From assembly GCF_021728295.1 (NCBI RefSeq), contig NZ_JAKJXE010000017.1:1-64000 (forward strand): a stretch of 64,000 nucleotides of DNA. The letters run 5' to 3'. Position 1 is the stretch's first letter, and each line of letters opens with the position of its first letter. A program made the translations under genes and the position numbers. This DNA is from Pseudomonas petrae (GTDB taxonomy: Bacteria; Pseudomonadota; Gammaproteobacteria; Pseudomonadales; Pseudomonadaceae). Positions 1 through 8,671 of the stretch are shown here, one piece after another. The notes beneath the pieces were generated by a model. That model was given only the letters and a program-made list of their open reading frames with translations. It searched no databases and was not told the origin of the DNA.

Positions 1-26
1 GTGGTCTGGAATGGGTGGCGCCCAAA

Positions 27-270
27 CCGGCCTCTTCCCGGCTGAAGCCGGTCCTACTAAACCTCGACCGTGGGACCGGCTTTAGCCGGGAAAGCGTCAG
101 GCGTCACGCTGCAAAATTGAGGGCGCTCACACCGGCCCCTTCCCGGCTGAAGCCGGTCCTACTAAACCTCGACCGTGGGACCGGCTTTAGCCGGGAAAGC
201 GTCAGGCGTCACGCTGCAAAATTGAGGGCGCTCACTGGGGCCCCTTCCCGGCTGAAGCCGGTCCTACTAA
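27..270. repeat. Tandem 105-bp REP/BIME units
   Basis: Two nearly identical 105-bp units (34-138 and 139-243) and the first 27 bases of a third (244-270). Each unit holds one REP palindrome in each orientation, i.e. a BIME (bacterial interspersed mosaic element). The units differ only near their ends. A reading frame across the array is a by-product of the repeat and is not a gene. Confidence 0.9.
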
Positions 271-303
271 TATCAGCGCGCAGCCGCTCATGAGGACCTG
301 TGC

Positions 304-1149
304 ATGCCTGATGTACCTGACACCACTCACGTCGACACCCTGCTGCACTGGATGCACGACCGCTCGTTCGTCGTGCTGACCGGCGCCGGGATCAGCACGT
401 CTTCCGGGATACCGGATTACCGCGACAGCGAGGGCGTGCGCCGGGGTCGGCAGCCGATGATGTTTCAGGAATTCCTCAACGCGCCCGAGGCCAGGCGCCG
501 ATACTGGGCCCGGGCGATGCTCGGCTGGCCGCATGTTCGCGCCGCACAACCCAACCCCGCCCACGAGGCGATTGCCCGTTTGCAGCAGCATGACCTCATC
601 AGCGGCGTCATCACCCAGAACGTCGACACCTTGCACGATCAGGCCGGCAGTCATGATGTCGTGGAACTGCACGGCAGCCTGCATTGGGTGCTGTGCCTGG
701 ACTGCCGACAGCGTACCGAACGCGACATCATTCAGCTGGCTTTGGTCGAGCAAAACCCTTATCTGGCGGGCGTCGATGCGGTGCAGGCCCCCGATGGCGA
801 CACGCTGCTCGACCCTGCGTTCGAAGAACGCTTCCAGGTGCCGCACTGCCCCCATTGCGGCGGTGAACGCATGAAACCTGACGTGGTGTTTTTCGGTGAA
901 AACGTCGCGCCACCCACGGCGGCCAAGGCCATGCAGCGCGTGGAAGAAGCCCAAGGCCTGCTGGTCGTGGGCTCATCGCTGATGGCGTTCTCGGCGTTTC
1001 GTCTGTGCCGCGCCATTAGCGATCAGGGCAAACCGCTGATCGCCATCAACCTGGGCAAAACCCGGGCGGATGACCTGCTGGATCTCAAGCTCGAAGCGTC
1101 ATGCGAGGTGCTGTTGCCAGCGCTGGTGGAACGGTTGCTGGAGGCGTAG
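304..1149 (+). CDS. cobB: NAD-dependent protein deacylase, sirtuin (SIR2) family
   Basis: A 281-aa cytoplasmic sirtuin. Sirtuins remove acyl groups from lysine using NAD+, giving nicotinamide and O-acyl-ADP-ribose. The NAD-binding GAGIST is at residues 27-32, QNVD at 105-108, the catalytic His of the ELHG motif at 123, and two zinc-binding Cys pairs at 131/134 and 183/186. All core residues are present and the length is slightly above the ~235-250 aa of minimal bacterial CobB, close to the SIRT4-like class II bacterial proteins. The gene stands alone between REP repeats and a convergent gene. The natural substrate cannot be read from sequence. Confidence 0.9.
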   Translation: MPDVPDTTHVDTLLHWMHDRSFVVLTGAGISTSSGIPDYRDSEGVRRGRQPMMFQEFLNAPEARRRYWARAMLGWPHVRAAQPNPAHEAIARLQQHDLISGVITQNVDTLHDQAGSHDVVELHGSLHWVLCLDCRQRTERDIIQLALVEQNPYLAGVDAVQAPDGDTLLDPAFEERFQVPHCPHCGGERMKPDVVFFGENVAPPTAAKAMQRVEEAQGLLVVGSSLMAFSAFRLCRAISDQGKPLIAINLGKTRADDLLDLKLEASCEVLLPALVERLLEA

Positions 1150-1157
1150 GCATTGAA

Positions 1158-1190
1158 GGCCTCTTCGCGGGCAAGCGCGCTCCTACAGGT
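1158..1190. repeat. Half copy of a Pseudomonas intergenic repeat
   Basis: The stretch containing cttcgcgggcaagcgcgc followed by tcctacagg is one arm of a common Pseudomonas intergenic repeat. It sits between the convergent ends of the sirtuin and the DUF2817 gene. No partner arm is visible nearby. Confidence 0.45.
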
Positions 1191-1217
1191 GTCAGCGAAC
1201 AGCCGGCATTCAGCCAG

Positions 1218-2336
1218 TCAAATCTCGACGCCGCGAATCCCCGGCAACGCCGCCAGCGCCCTGTCCCACACCTGCCGCGTCCTGACCCACGCCACTTCCT
1301 GCCAATCCGGGTCCGCCGGATAGAACTGCTCAAGCAGCCCTTCCTTGATCCGCCGGCCCGTCTCGTCCAAGGGATCGCCGTGCAGGTGCAGCCAGTGATC
1401 ATCACGCAGATGCCCATGCACTTCTGCGCCCGGGTACGTGCCGCACTCGATGACGAACGGCATCAGGTGCACGCCGGGCAAGGCGTCGAGAAGCATCTGC
1501 GAGGTGTAGCCGGTCGAGGTCGCCGCGACACCGGTTTCGCTGACCCGATTGGCGCCGGTGATCAGCGTGTACAGCCACGGCCCGAACAACCCTTTCGCAT
1601 CCTCCAGCGCCGGGTAGACTGATTCGACGATGCTCATCAGCATCGGATGACCGTAATCCCCGGCGCCGGCGTGCAGGTCGAAACAGGTCACCACCTCGGC
1701 GTCCTGCAGGTATTGCCCGACGATGCTGCGCAGCGTGCGATTTGACCAGCTCGGCCCGCTGCCGCCAAAAAACAGCCCATCGGGGAATGCGTACTGCCCC
1801 GCCTCCACCACCGACATCAACCCTGACCAGCCGCGGGCGTCGATCGCTGCCTGAAACAACGCGTCAGCCTGATCGCGCCGGGGCCCGCGCAGTTGCTCGC
1901 AGGCATAAATGGCGTGGACGTCGGCATAGGCGCGGTTGTCCGGCAATGGCCGGTTGAAGTCCAGGTAGTTGCGGTTCTGATCGAGGTTGTCTTCATTGAC
2001 CCGGCGCATCCACGCCGTGCCCCAGGGGTTGATCAGGTGAATCATCAGGATCGCCACGCCCTCGGGCAGCGAGCGTGGGTCAAAACCTTCGAGCCAGCGG
2101 CTCTGGCAATCGGAGCCGTAAAAACCCTCGACGCCATGGGTGCCGCTCAACGCCACCAACACCCGCCGCGCATCCGGGTCGCCCAGCCAGGCAACATCCG
2201 TCGCCAGCGTCTCGCCGAACGGCCCGGGCATTGGATGGACGTATTCGCTCAACCGCGCCCCAGCCGCCGTCGCGGCCGCAATGAAGCGCTCGCGAAGGCG
2301 GCGATAACCCGGACGATCAGGAAAAAAGTGGCTCAT
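1218..2336 (-). CDS. DUF2817 family protein, putative M14-type metallocarboxypeptidase
   Basis: A 372-aa protein of the DUF2817 family, related to M14 zinc carboxypeptidases. A metal-binding H..E pair is visible in SGTHGVEGFYGSD and a later conserved His in CFDLHAGAGDYG. An N-terminal extension from 2450 is open, but the ATG at 2336 follows a good ribosome binding site (TTGGAG) and begins the conserved part (MSHFFPDRPGY), so it is preferred. There is no signal peptide, which suggests a cytoplasmic enzyme. Substrate is unknown. It converges with cobB and faces a long gene-free region upstream. Confidence 0.8.
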   Translation of the reverse strand: MSHFFPDRPGYRRLRERFIAAATAAGARLSEYVHPMPGPFGETLATDVAWLGDPDARRVLVALSGTHGVEGFYGSDCQSRWLEGFDPRSLPEGVAILMIHLINPWGTAWMRRVNEDNLDQNRNYLDFNRPLPDNRAYADVHAIYACEQLRGPRRDQADALFQAAIDARGWSGLMSVVEAGQYAFPDGLFFGGSGPSWSNRTLRSIVGQYLQDAEVVTCFDLHAGAGDYGHPMLMSIVESVYPALEDAKGLFGPWLYTLITGANRVSETGVAATSTGYTSQMLLDALPGVHLMPFVIECGTYPGAEVHGHLRDDHWLHLHGDPLDETGRRIKEGLLEQFYPADPDWQEVAWVRTRQVWDRALAALPGIRGVEI

Positions 2337-3533
2337 TGATACGCTCCAAGGTGATGACACCGTGCGCATGAGTCCGTACCAGACAGGCCGAACGCCGCGC
2401 AAAAAAGACACTGCGTCAGAAATGTTACAACCGGACACGTTTTGGCACACTTCTTTCTAGTGTCATTGGAGTGGAACGTCAGTACCACGAAATGCTTCGC
2501 GTCCAGCCCAGGCTACCGCGAGTCTACGCTGCCAAACGGTGCGCACCACGCACCCATGGGCAGGAACCGGACATTACCCCGTCCGAAACAGTGCAGGACG
2601 CCGACCAGAAGTCTGGCGTCCGTCGATAAGGAATTCGATTCGTGCCAGACATTCGCCCATCGCACCCGATCCGCCCACGCCGCACCTTGCCTTTTCCGCT
2701 GCACGCATCCGTCAGCGAGCCTGCCATTCGCCACATCTCCCTTCAGCGCTCCGGCTGAAACGTAGCCCCAATTCGCTGCAGTGCCCGACATTTGTTTTGC
2801 TTCAATGGCCGTCGCTTTTATAGCGATCCGGTGGCCACTATTTATTATTCCTGTTCGGCACAGGTGCGCCTGCTCCAATAACATTTTGAATAACGCGCGG
2901 AATCGCTCGTTGTTGATCCACGCACACTAAAAACCATCACTGATCATTTTCAGGAAGTGCGCGTTACTGTTAACCACCCTTCACTCCGTGACCGACAAGT
3001 CAAACTTTCAGGACTCATCACAATGATCACTTGAACACTCACGCACCAACTTGCACCTACTTAATCACGTTTGGTGCACAGCACTTCTGATTGAATCGGA
3101 ACGGGTCAACGCGCCAACACGCGGTGAACCTGAGTGGATAGGTTCGCGCCGTAGTCAGGCAAGTTATGCATCTTCTATAGAACGATTCGAGCCAGATCAG
3201 ATGAAATTCGCTAAAAACTTACAGGAATGCGACATCGCCCCGCTCCAACCCAGAAATGGCGGGCTAGAGCCCTGCACTGGCATAGCGGTTGCAATAGCGA
3301 TGATCGTTAGGTGGTCATTCTGAAACAAAGACGTACTTCTTCGTACTCGACAAGAAATCAGGACACTGCAATGTCGTCTCCATAGCCCACGCTGCAACAG
3401 CACTTATAAGAGTGGTTCTTTAAAGACCTGCTCCCCCAGGCCTCGTGCTCCCGACAGCACGGACGTCAACTTCAAACAGGGTGACTTGTTTGAACGGACC
3501 CTTATTGCCCTTCAACGACCCGAGGGAGCTTTA
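2337..3533. other. Gene-free region of about 1.2 kb
   Basis: Base composition is visibly more AT-rich than the flanking genes. Several short open frames exist on both strands (up to 123 codons), but none combines a ribosome binding site with a recognisable protein. A sigma-54-like site lies at 2442-2458 and a small hairpin (CGTGCT/AGCACG) at 3444-3461, shortly before tonB. No Fur-box-like sequence was seen upstream of tonB. An unannotated small RNA is possible. Confidence 0.5.
2442..2458 (+). promoter_or_regulatory. Sigma-54-like -24/-12 element facing the gene-free region
   Basis: TTGGCACACTTCTTTCT has a perfect -24 half and correct 12-base spacing to a TTTC at the -12 half, where TTGC is expected. 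No gene lies within 1 kb downstream on this strand. It may be a chance match or drive a small RNA. Confidence 0.25.
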
Positions 3534-4406
3534 ATGAATGACGCGGTAAAAACGAAAGCTATACCTGACCCGGCGCCGGATGCACTGTCCATGGCCTGGC
3601 CGCGTATTCCTTTCAAGGAAAACACATCGCGCCCTGGCGAACTAAGCCGCACGCACGTGTTGATATGGATTGCCGCCTCGGTCCTTATTCACGGCGCCCT
3701 CTGGTGGTATATGCAGACCGCCAAAGCCGACGTCCCGGAAGTTGCGCCGCAAGTGCCCGAGATGACCGTGGAATTGACCCGCCCGACACCGCCGACTCCG
3801 GAGCCGCCACCACCGCCGCCTCCGCCTGAACCGCCACCGCCGCCTCCGCCGCCCCCTGAACCGGAGCAACCTGTCGAGGACCCCGACGCCGCCAAGCCGC
3901 CGCCAAAACCGGTGGAAAAGCCCGTCGAAAAGCCGGTGGAAAAACCCAAGGTCGAGAAGCCCAAACCGGTGAAGAAACCTGAACCGGTGAAAAAGCCAAC
4001 ACCGCCCGCCCCGGATGCACCTGCTGCGCCGAGCCCGCCTGCGCCTGCTGCGCCATCGCCGTCGCCCGCGCCACCGGCGCCTGCTGCTGCTGCACCGGCG
4101 GCACCGGCGGCACCGGCCAAGGAATCGGCCGCGATCTCCGGGCTCGCCAGCCTGGGCAACCCGCCACCGGAATACCCCGGCGCGGCGTTGCGCAAAGGCA
4201 TAGAGGGCCGCGTGATCCTGCGCATCAAGGTGCTGCCGAACGGCCGCGCCGGCACGGTCGAGGTGACCAAATCCAGCGGCAAACAGGTGCTGGACGACGC
4301 GGCGGTGGAGACGGTGCGCAACTGGAAGTTTATTCCGGCCAAGCGCGGCGACACCCCGATCGAAGGCTTCGCGACGCAAACCATCGACTTCAAGCTGCCC
4401 GAATGA
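3534..4406 (+). CDS. tonB: TonB family energy transducer
   Basis: A 290-aa inner-membrane protein that couples the proton-motive force, through ExbB-ExbD, to outer-membrane receptors. One membrane segment at about 41-60 carries the SxxxH motif (S49, H53) that is characteristic of TonB. A periplasmic spacer of long proline runs and Glu-Lys-Pro / Lys-Pro repeats follows, then the TonB C-terminal domain in the last ~85 residues (EYPGAALRKGIEGRV onward). The ATG at 3534 has a GAGGGAGC ribosome binding site; an upstream in-frame start at 3486 has none. It heads an apparent tonB-exbB-exbD operon next to a TonB-dependent receptor, suggesting a dedicated energiser. Confidence 0.93.
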   Translation: MNDAVKTKAIPDPAPDALSMAWPRIPFKENTSRPGELSRTHVLIWIAASVLIHGALWWYMQTAKADVPEVAPQVPEMTVELTRPTPPTPEPPPPPPPPEPPPPPPPPPEPEQPVEDPDAAKPPPKPVEKPVEKPVEKPKVEKPKPVKKPEPVKKPTPPAPDAPAAPSPPAPAAPSPSPAPPAPAAAAPAAPAAPAKESAAISGLASLGNPPPEYPGAALRKGIEGRVILRIKVLPNGRAGTVEVTKSSGKQVLDDAAVETVRNWKFIPAKRGDTPIEGFATQTIDFKLPE

Positions 4407-4458
4407 ACCCGGTCAGCCCATCAACAACAACTCTTTATATAGCGGGTGAGGTGTAACC

Positions 4459-5166
4459 ATGAACGAATCGATCTCTTCGATGATTGTCCCCGGCGTACTG
4501 TGGGCGCTGGTGGTGTTTTCGGTGCTGAGCTGGGGACTGCTGCTGATCAAATCCGCACAGTATTTACGCTTAAAGACCCAGAACAAACAGTTCACCAAAG
4601 CCTTCTGGGCCGCGCCGGATCTGCTCACTGCTGCCGAGCACTCCACGCAATACCCGGGCTCTCTGGCGCGCATCGCCAACAGCGGCTTCGAAGCCATGGC
4701 AGTCGATGAAACGCCACGCAACACTCAGCAGCTCGCCCACACCATCAACCGCTCCGACCGCCTGGAGCGCAACCTGCGCCAGCAGATCCAGAAAGAACGC
4801 CGCGCACTGGAAGCCGGTCAGGCCATCCTCGCCAGTATCGGCAGCACGGCGCCGTTCATTGGCCTGTTCGGTACGGTCTGGGGGATCATGGAAGCACTGC
4901 AAAGCATCGGCGCCAGCGGTTCGGCGAGCCTGGAAACCGTGGCCGGCCCCATCGGTCACGCCCTGATTGCCACCGGTGTCGGCATCGCCGTCGCGGTCCC
5001 GGCGGTGCTGATCTACAACTTCTTCCTGCGCCGCCTCAAGCTCGCCGTCGCCGACATGGATGATTTCGCCCACGACTTCGACGCCCTCGCCCAGCGCAGC
5101 GCCTTCGCCATCAACCGTCAGGCCATCGCCAGCAAGCACAGCCAGGCTGTGCGGGAGGCCAGCTGA
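4459..5166 (+). CDS. exbB: ExbB/TolQ/MotA family proton channel
   Basis: A 235-aa ExbB-type subunit of the inner-membrane proton channel that powers TonB. Three hydrophobic segments are visible near residues 10-35, 115-140 and 155-185, with the conserved FIGLFGTVWGIMEAL and GHALIATGVGIAVAVPA stretches of the family. A GGTGAGGTG ribosome binding site precedes the ATG. The gene starts 52 bases after tonB and its stop overlaps the exbD start by one base (TGATG), which points to translational coupling. It could be called TolQ, but the tonB and exbD neighbours favour ExbB. Confidence 0.93.
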   Translation: MNESISSMIVPGVLWALVVFSVLSWGLLLIKSAQYLRLKTQNKQFTKAFWAAPDLLTAAEHSTQYPGSLARIANSGFEAMAVDETPRNTQQLAHTINRSDRLERNLRQQIQKERRALEAGQAILASIGSTAPFIGLFGTVWGIMEALQSIGASGSASLETVAGPIGHALIATGVGIAVAVPAVLIYNFFLRRLKLAVADMDDFAHDFDALAQRSAFAINRQAIASKHSQAVREAS

Positions 5167-5567
5167 TGTCGTTCTCCACTCAAAACAGCGATGAAGTGCT
5201 CAGCGAAATGAACGTCACGCCGCTGGTGGACGTGATGCTCGTGCTGCTGGTGGTGTTCATTGTCACCGCGCCGCTGATGACCAACGCGATCAAGGTCAAC
5301 CTGCCGAAGACCGACGCCGTCGCCCCTGCCGACAAGAAAGACCCGGTGGTGGTGAGCGTCGACCAGGACGGCAAGTTCTACCTGGCCAAGTCCGAAGTCG
5401 CGCCGGAATCCCTGGAACTCAGCCTCAAGGACGTCAAGGCCAAGGACCCGGAGGTTCGCGTGCAGCTGCAGGCCGACACCAACGTCAACTACGGCCAGGT
5501 GGCCAAGGCGATGGCGTCGATCGAACGCTCGGGCATCACGAAAATTTCAGTGATGACTTCCAAATGA
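5166..5567 (+). CDS. exbD: ExbD/TolR family biopolymer transport protein
   Basis: A 133-aa ExbD-type protein with a short cytoplasmic tail, one membrane segment at about 20-42 and a small periplasmic domain. The proton-conducting Asp of the family is present at residue 22 (TPLVDVMLVLLVV). It overlaps exbB by one base and completes the TonB-ExbB-ExbD motor. The TonB-dependent receptor begins 217 bases downstream; the gap contains weak inverted repeats but no clear T-tract terminator, so read-through into the receptor gene is possible. Confidence 0.93.
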   Translation: MSFSTQNSDEVLSEMNVTPLVDVMLVLLVVFIVTAPLMTNAIKVNLPKTDAVAPADKKDPVVVSVDQDGKFYLAKSEVAPESLELSLKDVKAKDPEVRVQLQADTNVNYGQVAKAMASIERSGITKISVMTSK

Positions 5568-5784
5568 TCGGCACATGACCAGCACCTGATCTGCACGTGA
5601 AGTAGGCGCCGTACCCCGCTGCGGCGCTGCACACCTTACTCCCGATTCACCGCCGTCCGGGTTTTTGCCCCGGAGGGGAGCGGCTTGCTTGAAATAAGGA
5701 AATTCCCGACCGCCATCACCGCGTCGGAGCAACGAGGGCTCACAAGGCCATTTCAATAACATCTGGAATAAGTCGGAAACTACC

Positions 5785-8523
5785 ATGCTGATGAGCTTTC
5801 CTGGTTTTACCCTCAAGCCCCTTGTTGTTGCCGTACAACGCCACCCCCGTGCGCTGATTTGCGCACTGGCGGTCGGCATGACCCCGGCCTATGGCGCCGA
5901 CAGCACGGACAGCGCAGCCGATGCCGCGACCGGCAGTGAAGCCGCTGTCCCCGCCGCAGCGGTGGCTGCTGCGCCCGCGACCACCCAACTTAAACGGGTG
6001 GAAGTGACCGGTTCGGCCGTGCGCCGGGCCGATGCAGAAACCGCCGTGCCGGTGACAATCCTGCGCGCCGATGAGCTGAAGAAACAGGGCGTGACTACCA
6101 CCGAACAGATGGTCCAGCGCATCACCGGCAGCCAGTCGATGATGAACAGTGCAGGTTCGGTTGGCGCCTCCACCGGTGGCGCTTCGTATGCCGACATGCG
6201 CGGCATCGGCGCCAACAAAACCCTGATCCTGCTCAACGGCCGTCGTCTGGCCAACAACGCCTTGTCCGGCGTCGGCACGCCCAACGGCAGTGCCATCGAC
6301 CTGAACATGATTCCGTTCGCCGCCATCGACCGCATCGAAGTGCTGCGCGACGGTGCCTCGGCGCTGTACGGCACCGACGCCATCGGCGGGGTGATCAACT
6401 TCATCACCAAGAAATCGCTGACCGACGGCACCCTGAGCCTCGGCGGCGACACCCCGACCGCCAGCGGTGGCGGCGCTAGCAAAGACGTCAGCGCCAGCTG
6501 GGGTTTCGGCGATCTGGAAGAAGACCGCTTCAACGTCATGGGCGTGTTCAACTACAACAAGCAGCAGAACCTCGACGCCAACGACCGCTCCTTCGACAAG
6601 GATTACGTCCCGGGCCGTGGCCTCAACCAGACCTCCGGCACCGCTTACCCGGCCAACTACTATCAGGGCAACAACAGCAGCAACCCCCTCGCGCCCAACT
6701 GCGCCGGACCGGGCCTGGTGAGCGTGAACGGGCTGTGCCGGTTCAGCACCCGCGAGTACATTGACCTGGTGCCGCAGACCGAGAAGACCTCGTTCTTCGG
6801 TCGCGCCACCGGCAAGCTGGCCGAAGACCACAACGTCAGCCTCGAATACTTCTTTGCCCGCAATCACAACGCCACCAGCATCGGCCCGGCGCCATTGACC
6901 GGCCTGAGCATCGACCCGTCGTCGCCCTACTACCCGGGCAACGGCATCACCCCCGGCCCGAACAACTTCGCCCTCGACCCGACCCAGCCGGTGGACACCG
7001 CCTGGCGTGAGACGGCCGCCGGCCCCCGTGGCAGCAAGGACCAGAACACCAACCAGCGCCTGCTGCTGACCTTCGACGGCACCGTCGGCGGCTGGGATTA
7101 CAACCTCGGCGCCAACTACAACCAGAGCAAGGTCGTTTCAAGCGTGACCTCGGGTTACGCCAGTGACGCTGCCCTCAAGGCAGGCCTGGCCAGCGGTTTG
7201 CTCAACCCGTTCGGCGCGCAATCGGCGGCGGGTCAGCAGTACATCGACGACGCCGCGTACCACGGCGAATACTCCACCGCCGTCGGTCGTGTTTACGGGG
7301 TGGACGGGCGTATCAGTCGCGAGATCGGCAACTGGTTCGGTGCCGGTGAATCCGGCCTGGCGCTGGGCGGCGAATACCGCAAGGAAAAGCTGCATCAGGA
7401 TTACGAGGACTTCGTTGACGACATCAACAGCCTGGGTCTGGACTCGGCAGGTTCCGTGTCCGGCGATCGCACCGTCAAGGCCGAATACGCCGAGCTGAAC
7501 GTTCCCGTCATCGACAGCCTGGAACTGACCGCTGCCGTACGCCACGACAAATACAGCGACTTCGGCAGCACCACCAACCCGAAATACTCGTTCCGCTTCC
7601 AGCCATTCAAAGAGCTGGTCATGCGCGGCGCGTACAGCGAAGGTTTCCGTGCGCCGTCACTGTACGAGTTGTATGCCCCGCAAAGTCTGGCCTACAGCCA
7701 GGGTTACTACGATGACCCGACGCTGTGCGCGGGCGGTACCGTGCAACCGGGTGGTCAGGCCGGTCGCGACTGTAATCAGCAGTTCCTCAACCGCAGCGGT
7801 GGCAACGCGAATCTGTCCCCGGAGAAAGCCCGCAACGTCACGCTGGGCTTTGTTTATCAGCCAATGAACAACCTCTCCATGGGCCTGGATTTCTGGTGGA
7901 TTCACATCTCCAACCAGATCCAGTCGTTTCCTGAATCCACCGTGTTCGATCAGGCCGACCTGTACGGCGACCGCATCATCCGCAACGCCGACGGCTCCAT
8001 CGCCAACATCGTGACCGGCAACTCCAACCTGGGCATCGTCAAGACCAACGGTGTCGACGTGACCCTGGACTACCGCTTCCCGAACACGCCGTATGGCCAG
8101 TTCGGTCTGGGGCTGACCGGGACCTACGTCAACCGCTACGACTTCCAGAACATCATCGACGGTCCGTACACCGACAAGGTCGGCGACTTCCAGGGTGATG
8201 GCGTGATCGCGCGCTGGAAACACGTATTGATCGGCAGCTGGACCCTGGGCGACAGCCGTGCCTCCCTGACCAACCGCTTCACCAGCGGCTACAACGACTA
8301 CGACCGCACCACCAACGGCACCGTACCGTCGTACTCGCTGTGGGACATGTCGGTGGGCCATACCTTCGAGAAGGTGCTGGACGTTGATGCCGGCGTGCGC
8401 AACCTGTTCGACCGCGACCCGCCGTTCACCAACCAGGCCTACAACTTCCAGTCCGGTTATGACCCTCGTTACGCCGATCCACTGGGCCGCACGCTGTTCG
8501 CGCGGGCCACGTACCACTTCTAA
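5785..8523 (+). CDS. TonB-dependent outer-membrane receptor
   Basis: A 912-aa outer-membrane receptor. The N-terminus has a hydrophobic signal ending near AYG-A (about residue 37), an Ala-rich linker, a TonB-box-like LKRVEVTGS at 69-77, the plug domain to about 210 with ADMRGIGANKTLILLNGRR, and a long beta-barrel ending in the terminal Phe typical of outer-membrane proteins. There is no FecA-type signalling domain. Two Cys pairs in predicted loops (306/318 and one near 650-665) could form disulfides. It follows tonB-exbBD and precedes a YejABEF importer, so the ligand may be a peptide or peptide-like compound rather than a classical siderophore; this is inference. Confidence 0.92.
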   Translation: MLMSFPGFTLKPLVVAVQRHPRALICALAVGMTPAYGADSTDSAADAATGSEAAVPAAAVAAAPATTQLKRVEVTGSAVRRADAETAVPVTILRADELKKQGVTTTEQMVQRITGSQSMMNSAGSVGASTGGASYADMRGIGANKTLILLNGRRLANNALSGVGTPNGSAIDLNMIPFAAIDRIEVLRDGASALYGTDAIGGVINFITKKSLTDGTLSLGGDTPTASGGGASKDVSASWGFGDLEEDRFNVMGVFNYNKQQNLDANDRSFDKDYVPGRGLNQTSGTAYPANYYQGNNSSNPLAPNCAGPGLVSVNGLCRFSTREYIDLVPQTEKTSFFGRATGKLAEDHNVSLEYFFARNHNATSIGPAPLTGLSIDPSSPYYPGNGITPGPNNFALDPTQPVDTAWRETAAGPRGSKDQNTNQRLLLTFDGTVGGWDYNLGANYNQSKVVSSVTSGYASDAALKAGLASGLLNPFGAQSAAGQQYIDDAAYHGEYSTAVGRVYGVDGRISREIGNWFGAGESGLALGGEYRKEKLHQDYEDFVDDINSLGLDSAGSVSGDRTVKAEYAELNVPVIDSLELTAAVRHDKYSDFGSTTNPKYSFRFQPFKELVMRGAYSEGFRAPSLYELYAPQSLAYSQGYYDDPTLCAGGTVQPGGQAGRDCNQQFLNRSGGNANLSPEKARNVTLGFVYQPMNNLSMGLDFWWIHISNQIQSFPESTVFDQADLYGDRIIRNADGSIANIVTGNSNLGIVKTNGVDVTLDYRFPNTPYGQFGLGLTGTYVNRYDFQNIIDGPYTDKVGDFQGDGVIARWKHVLIGSWTLGDSRASLTNRFTSGYNDYDRTTNGTVPSYSLWDMSVGHTFEKVLDVDAGVRNLFDRDPPFTNQAYNFQSGYDPRYADPLGRTLFARATYHF

Positions 8524-8531
8524 GCGCTACT

Positions 8532-8563
8532 GCCCGACGCGCCAATGCTCCGGCGCGTCGGGC
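8532..8563 (+). terminator. Strong hairpin after the TonB-dependent receptor
   Basis: A perfect 12-bp stem (GCCCGACGCGCC with GGCGCGTCGGGC) and an 8-base loop lie 8 bases after the receptor stop codon. Only a weak T-rich run follows, so it may terminate poorly or protect the 3' end. Confidence 0.6.
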
Positions 8564-8581
8564 TGCTTCTGCGAAATCGCG

Positions 8582-8626
8582 CCCCTGACCCGCCCTCGTC
8601 CACGAGATCGGGTCAGGGGATTTTTC
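8582..8626 (+). terminator. Rho-independent terminator between receptor and yejA
   Basis: A perfect 10-bp stem (CCCCTGACCC at 8582-8591, GGGTCAGGGG at 8610-8619) is followed by ATTTTTC. With the hairpin just before it, this should separate transcription of the receptor gene from the importer genes. Confidence 0.75.
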
Positions 8627-8671
8627 GCGGCGCCACTGATGCTTCGGCTTGCACTCAAGGATTGTCCGCAC

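Noticed and set aside
34..243. Repeats that might suggest a CRISPR array
   Set aside because: Units are 105-bp tandem duplications with palindromic REPs and no variable spacers; no cas genes are present.
15..293. A 92-codon frame at the left edge
   Set aside because: It is entirely made of tandem REP units; the repeated protein sequence reflects the repeated DNA.
2513..2884. A 123-codon minus-strand frame in the gene-free region
   Set aside because: No ribosome binding site, no recognisable domain and overlap with equally long frames on the other strand.
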